Source: CAWFPR01 sp963817635 (GTDB lineage: Bacteria > Acidobacteriota > Vicinamibacteria > Vicinamibacterales > 2-12-FULL-66-21). Taken from it: DNA of 64,000 nucleotides. Below, piece after piece: positions 9,690 through 18,981 of this stretch. Each line of letters opens with the position of its first letter. The first letter of the stretch is position 1. A model generated the notes under the pieces. The model did no database searches. It had not been told where the DNA came from and saw only the letters and a list, made by a program, of their open reading frames with translations. The stretch is taken from NCBI GenBank assembly GCA_963817635.1, contig CAWFPR010000023.1, positions 1 through 64,000 on the forward strand, given 5' to 3'. A program made the position numbers and the translations under genes.

Positions 9690-12449
9690 TCAGTTCTGCA
9701 CGTCGACGGTGAGGGTCTCGCCGGCATTGAGGGTCAGCGGCTGCCCGAAGGTCGCGGCGCCCGACAGCCACTGCACCGGCACCGCGCGTGGGCCATGGCG
9801 CGCGGTAGCTTTCGGGTCTGGTCCCGCAAAAGGGAACCCCAGCGTCGCCAGCGCGAGTTCACCGTGCGCGAGGGTGACCGAGGCGGTTGTCCTCCTGGTG
9901 GCGGTCCGTTGTTCGAACGTGCCCCAGCCGTGCCCTGTGGAAAACAGGGTGCGGAAGGTCGTGTCCGGCAGCCGCGGGGCAAACGCGAGGCGACGCTCGG
10001 GTGCCGAATAGCTGTACCCGGACAGCGCGGTGAGGAGCGCCCAACTCGCCAGCGCTCGCGCGTAGTGTGAGCCGCACTCCACCTCGTTCCAGGGGTTGCG
10101 GCGCCGGCCGTCATACCGATCGCGCACGCCCTTGACGATGGCGAGGCCTTCCATGACGAACCCTTCGTAGATCAGGTGTGCCGCCACCTGGTACTCGACG
10201 CCGGTCCAGACCTCGTCCGCGTACACAAAGGGGAGCGCTGGCCGCTGGCCACGGGGCCAGGAACACAGCACCAGCCCCTTCTCGTCGTTGAGCGCGTAGA
10301 TGCGCTGGGTGTTGGGATGGTCGAAGAAACTGTGCTTGAAGTTGTGCCGGAAGATCGACTGCAGCGTGGTGCGGATGTGATCGTGCGGCAGCAGGTGGCC
10401 AAGGTTTACCACTTCCGCGAACCACTGCCCCAGCAGCTGGTCCGACAGGCATCCTTCTCCGTACTGGTACTTGATGCTCCCGGATTCGGTGACCTGTGGG
10501 GTCGCGGCCGGCCTGGCCGTGGTGGCGTCCGGTACTGGCAGCTCGTCCGGGACTCGCTGCACGTAGTACCCGTCGCGCCACAACTCCAGGTCCAGTTTCA
10601 CGCGGCCCGACTCGAACACGCGCCGGTACTCAACCGCCGCCGCCTCGGCTCCGACCGCGCGGGCCATCCGTTCCCCGGCGACGAGCGCGCCCAGGTAGAG
10701 GGTGCCCATCATCGTGTTCGGGCCGTAGAACTCGATGTCGTAGGTGTTGTGCTGGTCGCCCTCCATCACGCCATCACGGTCCGGATCCCAGGCTTGCCAT
10801 GCGTACTCGAGCACCCGCCTGGCCGAAGGCCAGAGCCGCTTGAGGAATTCGTCGTCGCCCGACATCTGCCACTCGCGGTACAGTTTCAGGATGGACCCCA
10901 TCTGCCCGTCGGCGGCCGGCTTGTAGTCCCACACGGCCTTGCCGGTCGGAGTCAGGGTGCGAAAGGCCATCGAGCCGTCGGCGCGCACGTTGAACATGAA
11001 ATCGGTGACCCGCATCGACCGTTCCAGGTCGGGGAACAAGTGCGCCAGCGCCTGTTCGTAGTTCCAGACGTGCGTGCAGTTCAGCGGGCAGCATCCGGTC
11101 GTGTCGTTCGTCCCCTCGAAGGCGAAGAGCCGTTTCCCTTCGAGCAGCATGCAGGTGTTGGTGCGGATGATCGACATCTGGCTCGACACGGCGTCGACAA
11201 CGACCGCCGGGAGCGTGCTCGAGAACAGCGTGTCGCGGAACGCGCGAGTGCCGCGCTCGAGGCGCTCGATGTTGGCCACGGTATGGCGCGCCACGTCCCA
11301 CGCGTCCGCGAACCGGGTCGCGTAGTCGTTGCGCATGATCTCGCCGTGGCCCGGCCGACCCTCGTTCCAGTAGATCTCGCGCAGCGGGAAATACCACGTC
11401 AGGTAGAACTCGATCGGCCGGGTCTCGCCCGGTTCGAGTCTGAGATACGGCGCCAGAGTGGCGTACGCCGTGCGCGCCCCAGCGGTCTCCGAGTCCGCGA
11501 CCCGTCCGGTCGTGGCGAATTCGTCGAACCACTTCTGAAACGAGTCGAACCAGGGACCACTCTCCCAGGCGGACCGCGCCGTCACGTCGGGATGCGGCGT
11601 CACGAGCGCCATCGATCCAAAGCGGACGTCCTCGGGCGAATACCTCTCCGTGGTCATGTCGAGGCCGTTCAACCCCGACTCGCGCCGCAGCCGCGTGAGG
11701 TTGCGCCCCGTCGCCTTGGGCGGAGGCACGACCGGCGCAGGCAGGTCGTGCCCGATCGCGTTCTGAATGGAGAAGGCGATGGACACGTCCACCGGCGACC
11801 GCGACCGGTTGGTCACCCGGTAACGGAAGATCGCGACCGGCAGCGACGAGTCGTCTGTGGCGAGGGGCACCAGCGGGTTGAACGCTTCGAGCGACACCGC
11901 GACCGGCAGCGCGTCGTCGTCGAACGCGATCTCGGCGATCGGGTAGGTGCCGGTGAACCGTGCGTCCTTCATGTGGGGCAGGCCCTGGGCGTCCTCCCGC
12001 GCGTAGCCCCTGCCGCCCCGAAACGGCGGACCGGGAGGGGCTTCGAGCACCTTCATGACCGGCGTGGTCCCCTCGGCCTTCGCCCAAACCGCGACAAAGG
12101 TGAACGGAAGCGTGGTGCCCTTCGCCGGTCGGTTGAAGATCTCCCAGTCGCGTAGTTGGCCTCGGCCGCCCAGGGAGACGGTGCCCGTGCCGATCCCGCC
12201 GATCGGGAACGCTATCTCACTCAGATGCTCGCCGGTGAAGGTCCGCGGCTTCCCCTGGGCCAGGAGGTCGGCCTGCGCGAACGGAATGTCGGAGCCGGCT
12301 GGCGACTGGAAACGCGCGGGCCGACCGGGGGCCTGTGCAGTCGCGGCCTCGGCCGGCGACACGCCAGCGCCCAAGGCCGCCGCCCCGACCAGCGCGCCGG
12401 TTCCCTCGATGATGAACTCGCGCCGATTGAACTTGGTGTCGTTTCCCAT
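9690..12449 (-). CDS. Tat-exported GH116-family glycoside hydrolase (beta-glucosidase / GBA2-like)
   Basis: A 919-residue enzyme with a twin-arginine signal (NRREFIIEGTGALVG, RR at 9-10) followed by an Ala-rich h-region, so it is exported folded. The N-terminal beta-sandwich (GBA2_N-like, LSEIAFPIGGIGTGTVSLGG) precedes an (alpha/alpha)6 catalytic domain. The acid/base is likely Asp571 in QHNTYDIEF and the nucleophile probably Glu445 in FAFEGTN; both are assigned by analogy with GBA2 and are not certain. Known members hydrolyse beta-glucosides, beta-xylosides or glucosylceramides. It is followed at 16 bases by the SBBP protein. The nearest upstream promoter reads through a pseudogene from a LacI-type operator at 12881, so I infer induction together with the TonB receptor. 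Confidence 0.9.
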   Translation of the reverse strand: MGNDTKFNRREFIIEGTGALVGAAALGAGVSPAEAATAQAPGRPARFQSPAGSDIPFAQADLLAQGKPRTFTGEHLSEIAFPIGGIGTGTVSLGGRGQLRDWEIFNRPAKGTTLPFTFVAVWAKAEGTTPVMKVLEAPPGPPFRGGRGYAREDAQGLPHMKDARFTGTYPIAEIAFDDDALPVAVSLEAFNPLVPLATDDSSLPVAIFRYRVTNRSRSPVDVSIAFSIQNAIGHDLPAPVVPPPKATGRNLTRLRRESGLNGLDMTTERYSPEDVRFGSMALVTPHPDVTARSAWESGPWFDSFQKWFDEFATTGRVADSETAGARTAYATLAPYLRLEPGETRPIEFYLTWYFPLREIYWNEGRPGHGEIMRNDYATRFADAWDVARHTVANIERLERGTRAFRDTLFSSTLPAVVVDAVSSQMSIIRTNTCMLLEGKRLFAFEGTNDTTGCCPLNCTHVWNYEQALAHLFPDLERSMRVTDFMFNVRADGSMAFRTLTPTGKAVWDYKPAADGQMGSILKLYREWQMSGDDEFLKRLWPSARRVLEYAWQAWDPDRDGVMEGDQHNTYDIEFYGPNTMMGTLYLGALVAGERMARAVGAEAAAVEYRRVFESGRVKLDLELWRDGYYVQRVPDELPVPDATTARPAATPQVTESGSIKYQYGEGCLSDQLLGQWFAEVVNLGHLLPHDHIRTTLQSIFRHNFKHSFFDHPNTQRIYALNDEKGLVLCSWPRGQRPALPFVYADEVWTGVEYQVAAHLIYEGFVMEGLAIVKGVRDRYDGRRRNPWNEVECGSHYARALASWALLTALSGYSYSAPERRLAFAPRLPDTTFRTLFSTGHGWGTFEQRTATRRTTASVTLAHGELALATLGFPFAGPDPKATARHGPRAVPVQWLSGAATFGQPLTLNAGETLTVDVQN

Positions 12450-12515
12450 ACGTGGGTTCCTCCGGGCACTACGACCAGGGCCGGACCGGCAGCCGGCCCC
12501 GACCAGGAATGCCGT

Positions 12516-12863
12516 TCACAGCTTTCCCTTCGGCAGGGTCTTGTCGGCCGGCGGATCGAGATCCCGCCACCACGGCCGGTCGAACACCTTTCTTGTCTTG
12601 CCGAACCTGATGATAGCCGAGCAGTCTTGCGAGGCGACGATGTCGGCGCCGTCCGGCGTCCACTCGCGAGAAGTGTACCGGCAGTCCTCGTCGCGGGTCA
12701 TCGGGCGGGCGGGCCATCGCGATCGGGCAGCCGCAGGTTCTCCGACCCGCTCCGAATGCTCGTAAAGACGACCGTCGTCCCGCCGGGCGAGAAGCGCCGT
12801 CGCCCGTCGAAGGCCGGCCCCTCGGTCATCCCGGCTCGCCAGCGCCGTTGACGGCGTCGCCAT
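12516..12863 (-). pseudogene. Internally deleted remnant of a TolB-propeller/amidohydrolase gene (copy of the 37.7-41.0 kb gene)
   Basis: About 250 bases (12591-12840) match the propeller-coding part of the intact gene near 40.49-40.73 kb at roughly 90 percent by eye (TRDEDCRYTSREWTPDGADIVASQDC versus TRDEDCRYTSPEWTPDGADIVASQDC in short form). They are joined directly to the last 22 residues of that gene (DRPWWRDLDPPADKTLPKGKL, from 37.73-37.80 kb). About 2.7 kb is missing between the two parts, and an additional frame change is needed to continue upstream. Bases 12836-12870 resemble the GAGD region of the ribokinase stump at 41.2 kb. The remnant now forms the leader between a LacI-controlled promoter and GH116. 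Confidence 0.85.
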
Positions 12864-12880
12864 CGCGGTGGGTGTCGTTA

Positions 12881-12894
12881 CGCAATCGATTGCG
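12881..12894. promoter_or_regulatory. LacI-type operator between GH116 and M28 genes
   Basis: CGCAATCGATTGCG, part of the 16-bp palindrome ACGCAATCGATTGCGT (12880-12895). It sits just after the -10 of a leftward promoter and overlaps a possible -35 of a rightward one, so one bound repressor could control both GH116 and the M28 peptidase. Confidence 0.8.
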
Positions 12895-12918
12895 TTACAC
12901 TACTCACTGGGGTACAGT
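12890..12918 (+). promoter_or_regulatory. Possible rightward promoter for the M28 peptidase
   Basis: TTGCGT (12890-12895), 17 bases, TACAGT (12913-12918) on the plus strand, overlapping the operator. The match is modest (3/6 and 4/6), so this is a weaker call than the leftward promoter. Confidence 0.35.
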
Positions 12919-12926
12919 GACGTCAA
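12897..12926 (-). promoter_or_regulatory. Leftward promoter reading toward the pseudogene and GH116
   Basis: On the minus strand TTGACG (12921-12926), an 18-base spacer and TAGTGT (12897-12902), then one base and the operator. The region 12916-12936 is almost identical to 41411-41431, consistent with duplication of a whole promoter-operator unit. Confidence 0.65.
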
Positions 12927-13003
12927 GATCTTTTGCAGACGCCCGAGGACGGGGTGAATCCGGTCGGTCCTCGCCGCCGGCCGATTTCAAGGGAGATTCA
13001 GCA

Positions 13004-14629
13004 ATGTCAATCAAGCGCGTCGGGTTCCCGCTGGCGCTCGCGGTGGTGAGTGTGACGATCGTGGCGGCTCCATCGCTTCGCGCCGCGAGCGAGGCCATCA
13101 ATTACGCCGATATCGACAAGATCAAGGCGGAAGGCCTGCAGCGATCCCAGGTGATGCAGTTGTGCAGCTGGCTGACGGATGTCTACGGTCCACGTCTGAC
13201 CGGTTCACCCATGGCTTCGAAGGCGGCCGAATGGGCGGTGGCAACGATGCGGGGCTGGGGCCTGGCGCGCGTCGAGATCGAACCCTGGGCGAACCGCAAC
13301 GGCTTCGACCGCGGATGGTCGAACGACAGGTTCTACATGGCCTTTTCGTCACCGGACGGGACATTCGCGATTCCGGGTACGCCGACCGCCTGGACGCCAG
13401 GCACCCACGGCCTCGCCACCGGCAGCGCGGTGCTCGTCACCGCGACAACCGAGGCGGACATGGAGCAGTACAAGGGCAAGTTGAAGGGCACCTGGGTCCT
13501 GACGCAGCCGCCAGCCGACGTGGCGGCCTACTGGGATCCGCCGGCGAAACGCTTCACCCCCGAGGAACTGGCGACGATGGAGTCGGCGACACCGCCCCGG
13601 CCGGAGTTCGGCACGACGCCGCAGGTCCGCCCCGCGCCGCCGGCCGCCCAGGCAGGACAGCGCGCCAACCCGCCAATGATGACTCGAGCCGCACGCAGTG
13701 CCTTCTTCCGGGCCGAGGGCGCGCTGGGCACAATCTCAATGGCCCCACGCGGCCACGGCATCTATACGACCAGTGGCAACCGTGCGGCTGATCCGGCAAC
13801 CACGCTGCCCGCCGTCGTGGTTCCCGCGGAACATTACGGCCGCATCGCCCGCCTGACGGCCAAGCAGATCCCTGTCGTGATCGAGGCCGACATCGAGAAC
13901 AGCTTCTATCCCAACCCTGCCGTGTTCAACATCGTCGGCGAGATTCCTGGCACCGACAAGGCCGATGAGGTCGTGATGCTTGGTGGCCATTTCGACAGCT
14001 GGCATGCGGCCACCGGCGCCACCGACAACGGCGTAGGTGTGGCGGCCATGATGGAAGCCATGCGCATCCTCAACGCCACCGGCGTCCGGCTACGCCGCAC
14101 CGTCCGAATCGGGCTCTGGGGAGGCGAGGAACAGGGCCTGCTGGGATCGCGGGAATACGTGGCGGCGCACCTGGCGGCAGGCGGGCCGCAGGGCCCGCTC
14201 GCATACAGGCCGGAGTACGACAAGTTCTCGGCCTACTTCAACATCGACAACGGCACAGGCGCGCTTCGCGGCCTCTACCTGCAGGGCAACGACGCCGTTG
14301 CACCCATCTTCCGCGGATGGATCGAGGTGTTCCGCAGCTTGGGCATGACGACCCTCACGATCCGCAATACCCGAGGCACAGACCACGAGTCCTTCGACAG
14401 CGTGGGCCTGCCAGGCTTCCAGTTCATCCAGGATGAGGTCGAGTATGCGGCCATCACCCACCACACCAATCTCGACACCTACGAACGCCTTCAGCCCAGC
14501 GACGTCATGAAGATGGCGACCATCGCGGCGGGATTCGCCTATCTCGCCGCGAACCGCGACGAGAAGTTGCCGCGCAAGCCGCTGCCCGCTGCGGCGCAGG
14601 GCGGCAGGGGACGGAGACCACAACGGTAG
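13004..14629 (+). CDS. Secreted M28-family zinc peptidase
   Basis: The 541-residue product starts at 13004 (GGGAGA nine bases upstream) with a signal peptide (MSIKRVGFPLALAVVSVTIVAAP). M28 enzymes are two-zinc aminopeptidases or carboxypeptidases. The catalytic set is visible: His and Asp in GGHFDSW (about 329-331), the bridging Asp in GATDNG, Glu-Glu in WGGEEQGLLGS, Asp in FNIDNG and the last His in HTNLDTYERL. The middle insertion around residues 120-270 resembles a protease-associated domain. The C-terminus ends in a basic tail. Its promoter region carries a LacI-type operator shared with GH116, so it may be co-regulated with the glycoside genes; a role in releasing peptide-linked sugars is only a guess. 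Confidence 0.9.
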   Translation: MSIKRVGFPLALAVVSVTIVAAPSLRAASEAINYADIDKIKAEGLQRSQVMQLCSWLTDVYGPRLTGSPMASKAAEWAVATMRGWGLARVEIEPWANRNGFDRGWSNDRFYMAFSSPDGTFAIPGTPTAWTPGTHGLATGSAVLVTATTEADMEQYKGKLKGTWVLTQPPADVAAYWDPPAKRFTPEELATMESATPPRPEFGTTPQVRPAPPAAQAGQRANPPMMTRAARSAFFRAEGALGTISMAPRGHGIYTTSGNRAADPATTLPAVVVPAEHYGRIARLTAKQIPVVIEADIENSFYPNPAVFNIVGEIPGTDKADEVVMLGGHFDSWHAATGATDNGVGVAAMMEAMRILNATGVRLRRTVRIGLWGGEEQGLLGSREYVAAHLAAGGPQGPLAYRPEYDKFSAYFNIDNGTGALRGLYLQGNDAVAPIFRGWIEVFRSLGMTTLTIRNTRGTDHESFDSVGLPGFQFIQDEVEYAAITHHTNLDTYERLQPSDVMKMATIAAGFAYLAANRDEKLPRKPLPAAAQGGRGRRPQR

Positions 14630-14713
14630 GCCGTCGGGTTGAAAGCCACCGCGGCACCGCCCAACCGGCCCACGCCTTGGGCGAGCCCGCGAGGGCTGGA
14701 CCGCACCGATGGG

Positions 14714-14742
14714 TTGTTGGAGGCAGTCCGTACCAGTACACT
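14714..14742 (+). promoter_or_regulatory. Possible promoter of the LacI-family gene
   Basis: TTGTTG (14714-14719), 17 bases, TACACT (14737-14742), with the ATG at 14756 only about seven bases after the predicted start. No GCAATCGATTGC-like site is present, so autoregulation is not indicated. Confidence 0.35.
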
Positions 14743-14755
14743 CGATGGGAACGAC

Positions 14756-15889
14756 ATGAGACACACACCTCGACGACGCGAGCGCCGGCTAGACAGTGCC
14801 GCTCCGACGATCAGGGATGTCGCCCAGCGCGCCAAGGTTGCGACCTCGACCGTCTCGCGCGCGCTGGCCGGTCACAAAGGCGTGAGCCAGGGCGTGCGGG
14901 AGCGGATCAACCGGGTGGCGCAGTTCCTGGGTTACCAGCCAAGCCGCGTCGCGAGGAGTTTGCGCGCGGGCAACAGCCTGATGGTCGGCGTGGTGGTCCC
15001 GGACATGCAGAACCCGTTCTTCACGGGCGTCATGCGCGGAATCGAGGACGTGCTGAACAGCGCGGGCTACACGCTGCTGCTCGCGAACTCGGACGAGGAT
15101 CCGCAGCGCGAACGCGCGACGCTGCTGTCGCTGCGATCCGAAGGCGTCGCCGGAATCGTTTTCGTTCCGATCAACACCAAAGTCACCACCTACAAGTACC
15201 TCCTGAAACCGCCGATGCCGATGGTCGCTGTCGACAGGTTACCGGTCGGGTTGAAGGTTGACCTGGTCACGGTTGCCAACATCGAAGGGGCGCGCAACGC
15301 CGTCGAGCACCTGATCGCGATGGGCCACGTGCGTATCGGCCTCGTCAACGGCCCCGAGCAGCACAGCACCGCCAAGGAACGACGTGAGGGATACGAGCAG
15401 GCGTTGGCGTTCGCCGGCATTCCCATTCGCACTGAACTGATCCAGCACGGCGACTTTCGTGAAGGCGGCGGCAACCTCGCGATGAAGGCGCTGCTCGCGC
15501 TCCCGGAGCGGCCGACGGCGGCCTTCGTCAGCAACAACCTGATGACGCTCGGCGCGCTCCAGGCGATCCACGAAACCGGGCTCGCGATCCCGTCGGATCT
15601 CGCACTGGTCGGTTTCGACGATATGGCCTGGGCGGCGAGCTTGAACCCGCCGCTGACCGCCGTCGCCCAGCCGGAGCGTGAGATTGGCGCGACGGCCGCC
15701 CAACTCCTGCTCACCCGCATCCGCGAGCCCGACAAGCCCATCCGCCACGTTGTGCTCCAGACGCGGCTGACGGTACGGGCGTCGTGCGGGTTTCGCACGC
15801 ACCTTCAACGCGTCGGCTCGTCCGCGCGGGCCTCCAGGACCGATTCGACAGGCCAGAGCGCCGCTGCGACTCGCCGACGCCGGCCGTGA
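14756..15889 (+). CDS. LacI/GalR-family transcriptional regulator
   Basis: A 377-residue regulator, started at the ATG at 14756 because the DNA-binding domain follows directly. Residues 18-37 (TIRDVAQRAKVATSTVSRAL) are a LacI-type helix-turn-helix, and the hinge near 61-72 (PSRVARSLRAG) keeps the leucine (about 69) that wedges into a central CG step. Residues 75-345 form the periplasmic-binding-like effector domain (MVGVVVPDMQNPFFTGVMRG, LALVGFDDMAW), which usually binds a sugar or nucleoside. It is the only LacI-family gene in the window and lies among the operators listed here, all with a central CG, so it is the natural candidate to bind them; this is inference. The C-terminal tail (about 350-377) is basic and low-complexity. 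Confidence 0.93.
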   Translation: MRHTPRRRERRLDSAAPTIRDVAQRAKVATSTVSRALAGHKGVSQGVRERINRVAQFLGYQPSRVARSLRAGNSLMVGVVVPDMQNPFFTGVMRGIEDVLNSAGYTLLLANSDEDPQRERATLLSLRSEGVAGIVFVPINTKVTTYKYLLKPPMPMVAVDRLPVGLKVDLVTVANIEGARNAVEHLIAMGHVRIGLVNGPEQHSTAKERREGYEQALAFAGIPIRTELIQHGDFREGGGNLAMKALLALPERPTAAFVSNNLMTLGALQAIHETGLAIPSDLALVGFDDMAWAASLNPPLTAVAQPEREIGATAAQLLLTRIREPDKPIRHVVLQTRLTVRASCGFRTHLQRVGSSARASRTDSTGQSAAATRRRRP

Positions 15890-16014
15890 AGCGGTGGCGC
15901 ACTACCTCACCGTGCGCGGCGCGCGGCTCTTGCGAGACCAGCCGCGGCTGAGTTTCGTGGGTCCCTGAGCCTCGCCGCGACAGCCAGGCCAGGGCCCTCC
16001 ACGCGTGGCAGCGG

Positions 16015-17490
16015 TCACCACAGTTTCGTCTGCGTGGTTGGCGTGACAACGCCGGCAGCCAGCGCCGCTTTCCGAATACGGTCGCCGGCCGGGAACGGCG
16101 AATCGAAGAACAGCACCTGCAGCACGTTCGGATACTCCCCCAACGCCGCCAGCGCGCCTTCCCACTGCCGGGGATGCTGCTGGCGCATCGCCGGCGCCAG
16201 GTCCAGGCAAATCGCCAGGTACGCCGCCCGCGCGCGTGCCTGCGAGGTCGATCCCTGGTCAAGCCAGTCTTCAATGGTGGGCTTCATCGCGGCCCGCAAC
16301 CGCGCGAACTGGCTCGACGGATCCGGCAGCGGTTCAACGTTCTGCGACTGCTCCACCGGAATCCGGTAGACGGCGTCTCTGCCCTCGGGGTCCTTCGACC
16401 CACCGTGGCCTGTTATCTGGAGCCCGGCGAGAGTCACCAGGCGACTGCCGAATCTGGTAATGGTTTCATCGTCCGGAACATCATCGCGGCTGGTGTTACG
16501 AAAGCCGTCCTGGATGTCCCATCCTTGTGCCTTTATCCATCGCTCGCCTTTGATCACGCCGAGGATGGTGCCCGAGGTGGCCGCGTTGTTGTCGCAATCC
16601 CAGCCGAAGTTGAACGCGTGCCGGATGGTCTCGACAAAGTCCCCCTGCCCGTAGAGCAATGCGGCCAGGGTGCTGGCGGCATTCAGTTCGACGCCGTTCC
16701 GGTCGCGCAGGTCGTCGCCGCCGTAGTGGCTGTACTTCTCCTGGATCTGCCGCCGCGTGGCCCGCCAGTCGTGGGGATACGCGGCGTGCCAGGTGCGAAC
16801 GTCCTTCGCGACCTGCGCGAGCACGCTCGTCGGATCGAGAGCCTGCACACCGGCATCGATGATCTTCTCGATGTCCTGATCGAGGAACGCCACGGCAATC
16901 ATGGTGGTGAACAGTTGCGTGGATTGCGCCGCTTCCAGATCGATACTCACGTGGGTGTAGTGGAGGCCCAGGCGCGCGGCACTCTGCGGCATGCCCGGTG
17001 AGATCAGGCCCCACGTCTCGCTCATGAATTGTCCGGAGAGATTGAAGTCGGCCCACGGGTTGACGTGGATCATCCCGGTGAGCGGCGGTTCGATGCCGAG
17101 GGACATCAGCTGCCGCACGTACTGGTGTGAGCACCAGATGCGCCGGTTGATGTGTGCCCTCCAGAGGTCCGCAATGCGCGCTGGCGGGAGCAGCAGTGTG
17201 CGACTGCGCTCCATCTCCATCACGTAGACCCACTCGATGTCCGTGTCGTCGTCGGTCCACGCCCCATTGGGTAGGGATGGCGTGTACTCGGTGACGTTAC
17301 CCGGTTGGGCGATGTATTCCATTTCGTGCTTCAGCCCGTTGAGGTCGCCGAGTATTTGGCCGAGCAGACCGCCGCGGATTTTGTCCTCGATCATCTCGGC
17401 CCGCACGCTGACGACCTTCTTCGGTGCCACTCCGGGCCCGCACGCGCCGAGCAGGGCGGCGAGCATCACGATCAGTCGACCATCGGCCAT
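16015..17490 (-). CDS. Lipoprotein-type ADP-ribosylglycohydrolase family protein
   Basis: A 491-residue protein of the ADP-ribosylglycohydrolase (DraG/ARH) fold. Metal-binding motifs are TDDDTD at residues 79-84 and GWDCDNNAATSGTILG near residue 300. Family members cleave ADP-ribose from protein or small-molecule conjugates and are normally cytoplasmic. Here the N-terminus is a lipoprotein signal with a lipobox ending at Cys17 (MLAALLGAC), which implies a periplasmic or outer-membrane location. The C-terminal 130 residues have no recognised domain. GGAGG lies seven bases before the ATG. It follows the beta-lactamase-like gene by 86 bases in the same direction. The substrate could be an extracellular N- or O-riboside rather than ADP-ribosyl protein. 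Confidence 0.85.
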   Translation of the reverse strand: MADGRLIVMLAALLGACGPGVAPKKVVSVRAEMIEDKIRGGLLGQILGDLNGLKHEMEYIAQPGNVTEYTPSLPNGAWTDDDTDIEWVYVMEMERSRTLLLPPARIADLWRAHINRRIWCSHQYVRQLMSLGIEPPLTGMIHVNPWADFNLSGQFMSETWGLISPGMPQSAARLGLHYTHVSIDLEAAQSTQLFTTMIAVAFLDQDIEKIIDAGVQALDPTSVLAQVAKDVRTWHAAYPHDWRATRRQIQEKYSHYGGDDLRDRNGVELNAASTLAALLYGQGDFVETIRHAFNFGWDCDNNAATSGTILGVIKGERWIKAQGWDIQDGFRNTSRDDVPDDETITRFGSRLVTLAGLQITGHGGSKDPEGRDAVYRIPVEQSQNVEPLPDPSSQFARLRAAMKPTIEDWLDQGSTSQARARAAYLAICLDLAPAMRQQHPRQWEGALAALGEYPNVLQVLFFDSPFPAGDRIRKAALAAGVVTPTTQTKLW

Positions 17491-17576
17491 GAGATCCTCC
17501 GATCAGATGGGTTGGCATGACGTGGTCCGGTTCAGGCCCTGCGGACCATGGAACCGGTCGGACGCGATCCCCCACC

Positions 17577-18713
17577 CTATTTCCGCGACACCACGTCGGC
17601 GATGCCTCGTGCGAGATCGCTGACCCTGACGCTCTCCATGTTGGCCATGATGCCCACCGCGACATGGCTGGCCGGCCTGACGACCAGGACCGTGCTCGTG
17701 CCCTGTTGGCCGCCCGTGTGGAACACTTCCTTCTCGCCGTTGCGCGCCCCGATCACCCAGCCGTAGCCGTAGTTCAATGGCCGTGGCTCGGCCGTCGCCT
17801 GCTGCCCAGGCTGGCTCGTCGAGCCGTCGCCAGCCTGGGGCGGGTGCACCGTCCACATCTGCTCGACCGTCGCCGGTTTGAGGAGCGCCCCGGTGTCGAG
17901 CGCGATCGCGAACCGCACCAGGTCGGTCGCCGTCGAGCAGAGCCCGCCCGCGGGAATCTTGTAGCTGGTGTCCGCGAGAGACGCGTTGCGCGGCGTGCCG
18001 TCGGTCAGCTTGCCGTAGCCGCGTGCGCGGTTCGGGATGATCGCGGCGACTGCGTCGATGGTGGTGTGGTCCATGCCGGCGGGGCGGAAGATGTTCGCGC
18101 GAAGAGCGTCGATGTAGGTCAGGCCGGTCGCGCCCTCGATCGCGGCGCCGAGCAGCGTATAGCCGTAGGTGCTGTACGCCGACCGGGTTCCCGGCTGAAA
18201 GAGCAGCGGGGCATCCTTGAAGATGTCGAGCGCTTCGAGGAGCGTCGGGTAGTACCGCGTGCTGGCGACCTCATCGCCCTTGTAGTGGCGGATGCCCGAC
18301 TGGTGCGTCAGCAGCTGCCGAATCGTGATCGGCCAGGGCTTCTCGGGAAAGGCGGGCACATAGGTGCGGACCGGCGCGTCCATCTGCATCGTGCCCCGCT
18401 CGACGAGTTGCAGCACGGCGGCGGCCGTGAGCGGCTTGGCAACCGACGCAACCCGGTAGACCGTCTCGGCCGTGGCTGGAACGAAGTTCTCGAGGTCCGC
18501 GATCCCGAACCCGCTCGTCCATCGGACCTCTCCATCGGCGGCGACCGCCACCGACAGCGCCGGAATGTGCTGGCGCGACATCTCCGCGGAGATCAGGCGC
18601 TCGATCTGCCGCACCGTTTCCGGCGACAGCCCGGCTCGCGCGGCGGCCGGGGCGACCCACCACACGGTCAGGGCGAGCAGGACGGCCAGGGTAGACCTCA
18701 TACAGTGTCGCAT
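17577..18713 (-). CDS. Serine beta-lactamase-like (class C / D-Ala-D-Ala carboxypeptidase fold) exported hydrolase
   Basis: The 378-residue product begins at 18713 (GAGAGGAG upstream) with a signal peptide (LAVLLALTVWWVAPAAARA). The nucleophile motif SxxK is Ser90-Val-Ala-Lys93. The second motif reads Tyr180-Ser-Thr182 instead of YxN, and the third is HTGG near residue 320, as in esterase and peptidase members of the family. It could be a serine hydrolase on D-amino-acid peptides or an esterase rather than an antibiotic-resistance enzyme. It leads a probable two-gene unit with the ADP-ribosylglycohydrolase. A LacI-type operator lies 132 bases upstream of its start. Confidence 0.88.
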   Translation of the reverse strand: MRHCMRSTLAVLLALTVWWVAPAAARAGLSPETVRQIERLISAEMSRQHIPALSVAVAADGEVRWTSGFGIADLENFVPATAETVYRVASVAKPLTAAAVLQLVERGTMQMDAPVRTYVPAFPEKPWPITIRQLLTHQSGIRHYKGDEVASTRYYPTLLEALDIFKDAPLLFQPGTRSAYSTYGYTLLGAAIEGATGLTYIDALRANIFRPAGMDHTTIDAVAAIIPNRARGYGKLTDGTPRNASLADTSYKIPAGGLCSTATDLVRFAIALDTGALLKPATVEQMWTVHPPQAGDGSTSQPGQQATAEPRPLNYGYGWVIGARNGEKEVFHTGGQQGTSTVLVVRPASHVAVGIMANMESVRVSDLARGIADVVSRK

Positions 18714-18844
18714 CGCGTCTCCTCTCTGCTTCCGCGGCTCGCTCGTGCGGCCCTGTCGCGCAGGCTTTCCGGCCTGCGCCGTCGCGCGACGCCGGCCGCG
18801 GCGAGGTACCGGGGCGCCCCACGTCCGGGGCGGCCGACGCGTGG

Positions 18845-18858
18845 CGCAATCGATTGCC
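18845..18858. promoter_or_regulatory. LacI-type operator 1 of the divergent region
   Basis: CGCAATCGATTGCC, with the 12-bp palindrome GCAATCGATTGC at 18846-18857. It lies 132 bases upstream of the beta-lactamase-like start codon. No good leftward promoter is visible beside it. Confidence 0.7.
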
Positions 18859-18981
18859 AGCTGCTGCCCCAAACCGGCGCCACAGCGAATATCCGGCGTC
18901 ACCTGGCGGCGACGCCCTCCTGCGTTCAGGCCCGGTCGCCAGCCTCGCCACGCGCCGCATCCGATCCGGATTTTTTGTTGG

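Noticed and set aside
10176..12155. A plus-strand open frame of about 659 codons opposite GH116
   Set aside because: Composition is Arg/Val/Asp-rich shadow sequence with no domain, and the GH116 frame on the other strand is clearly real.
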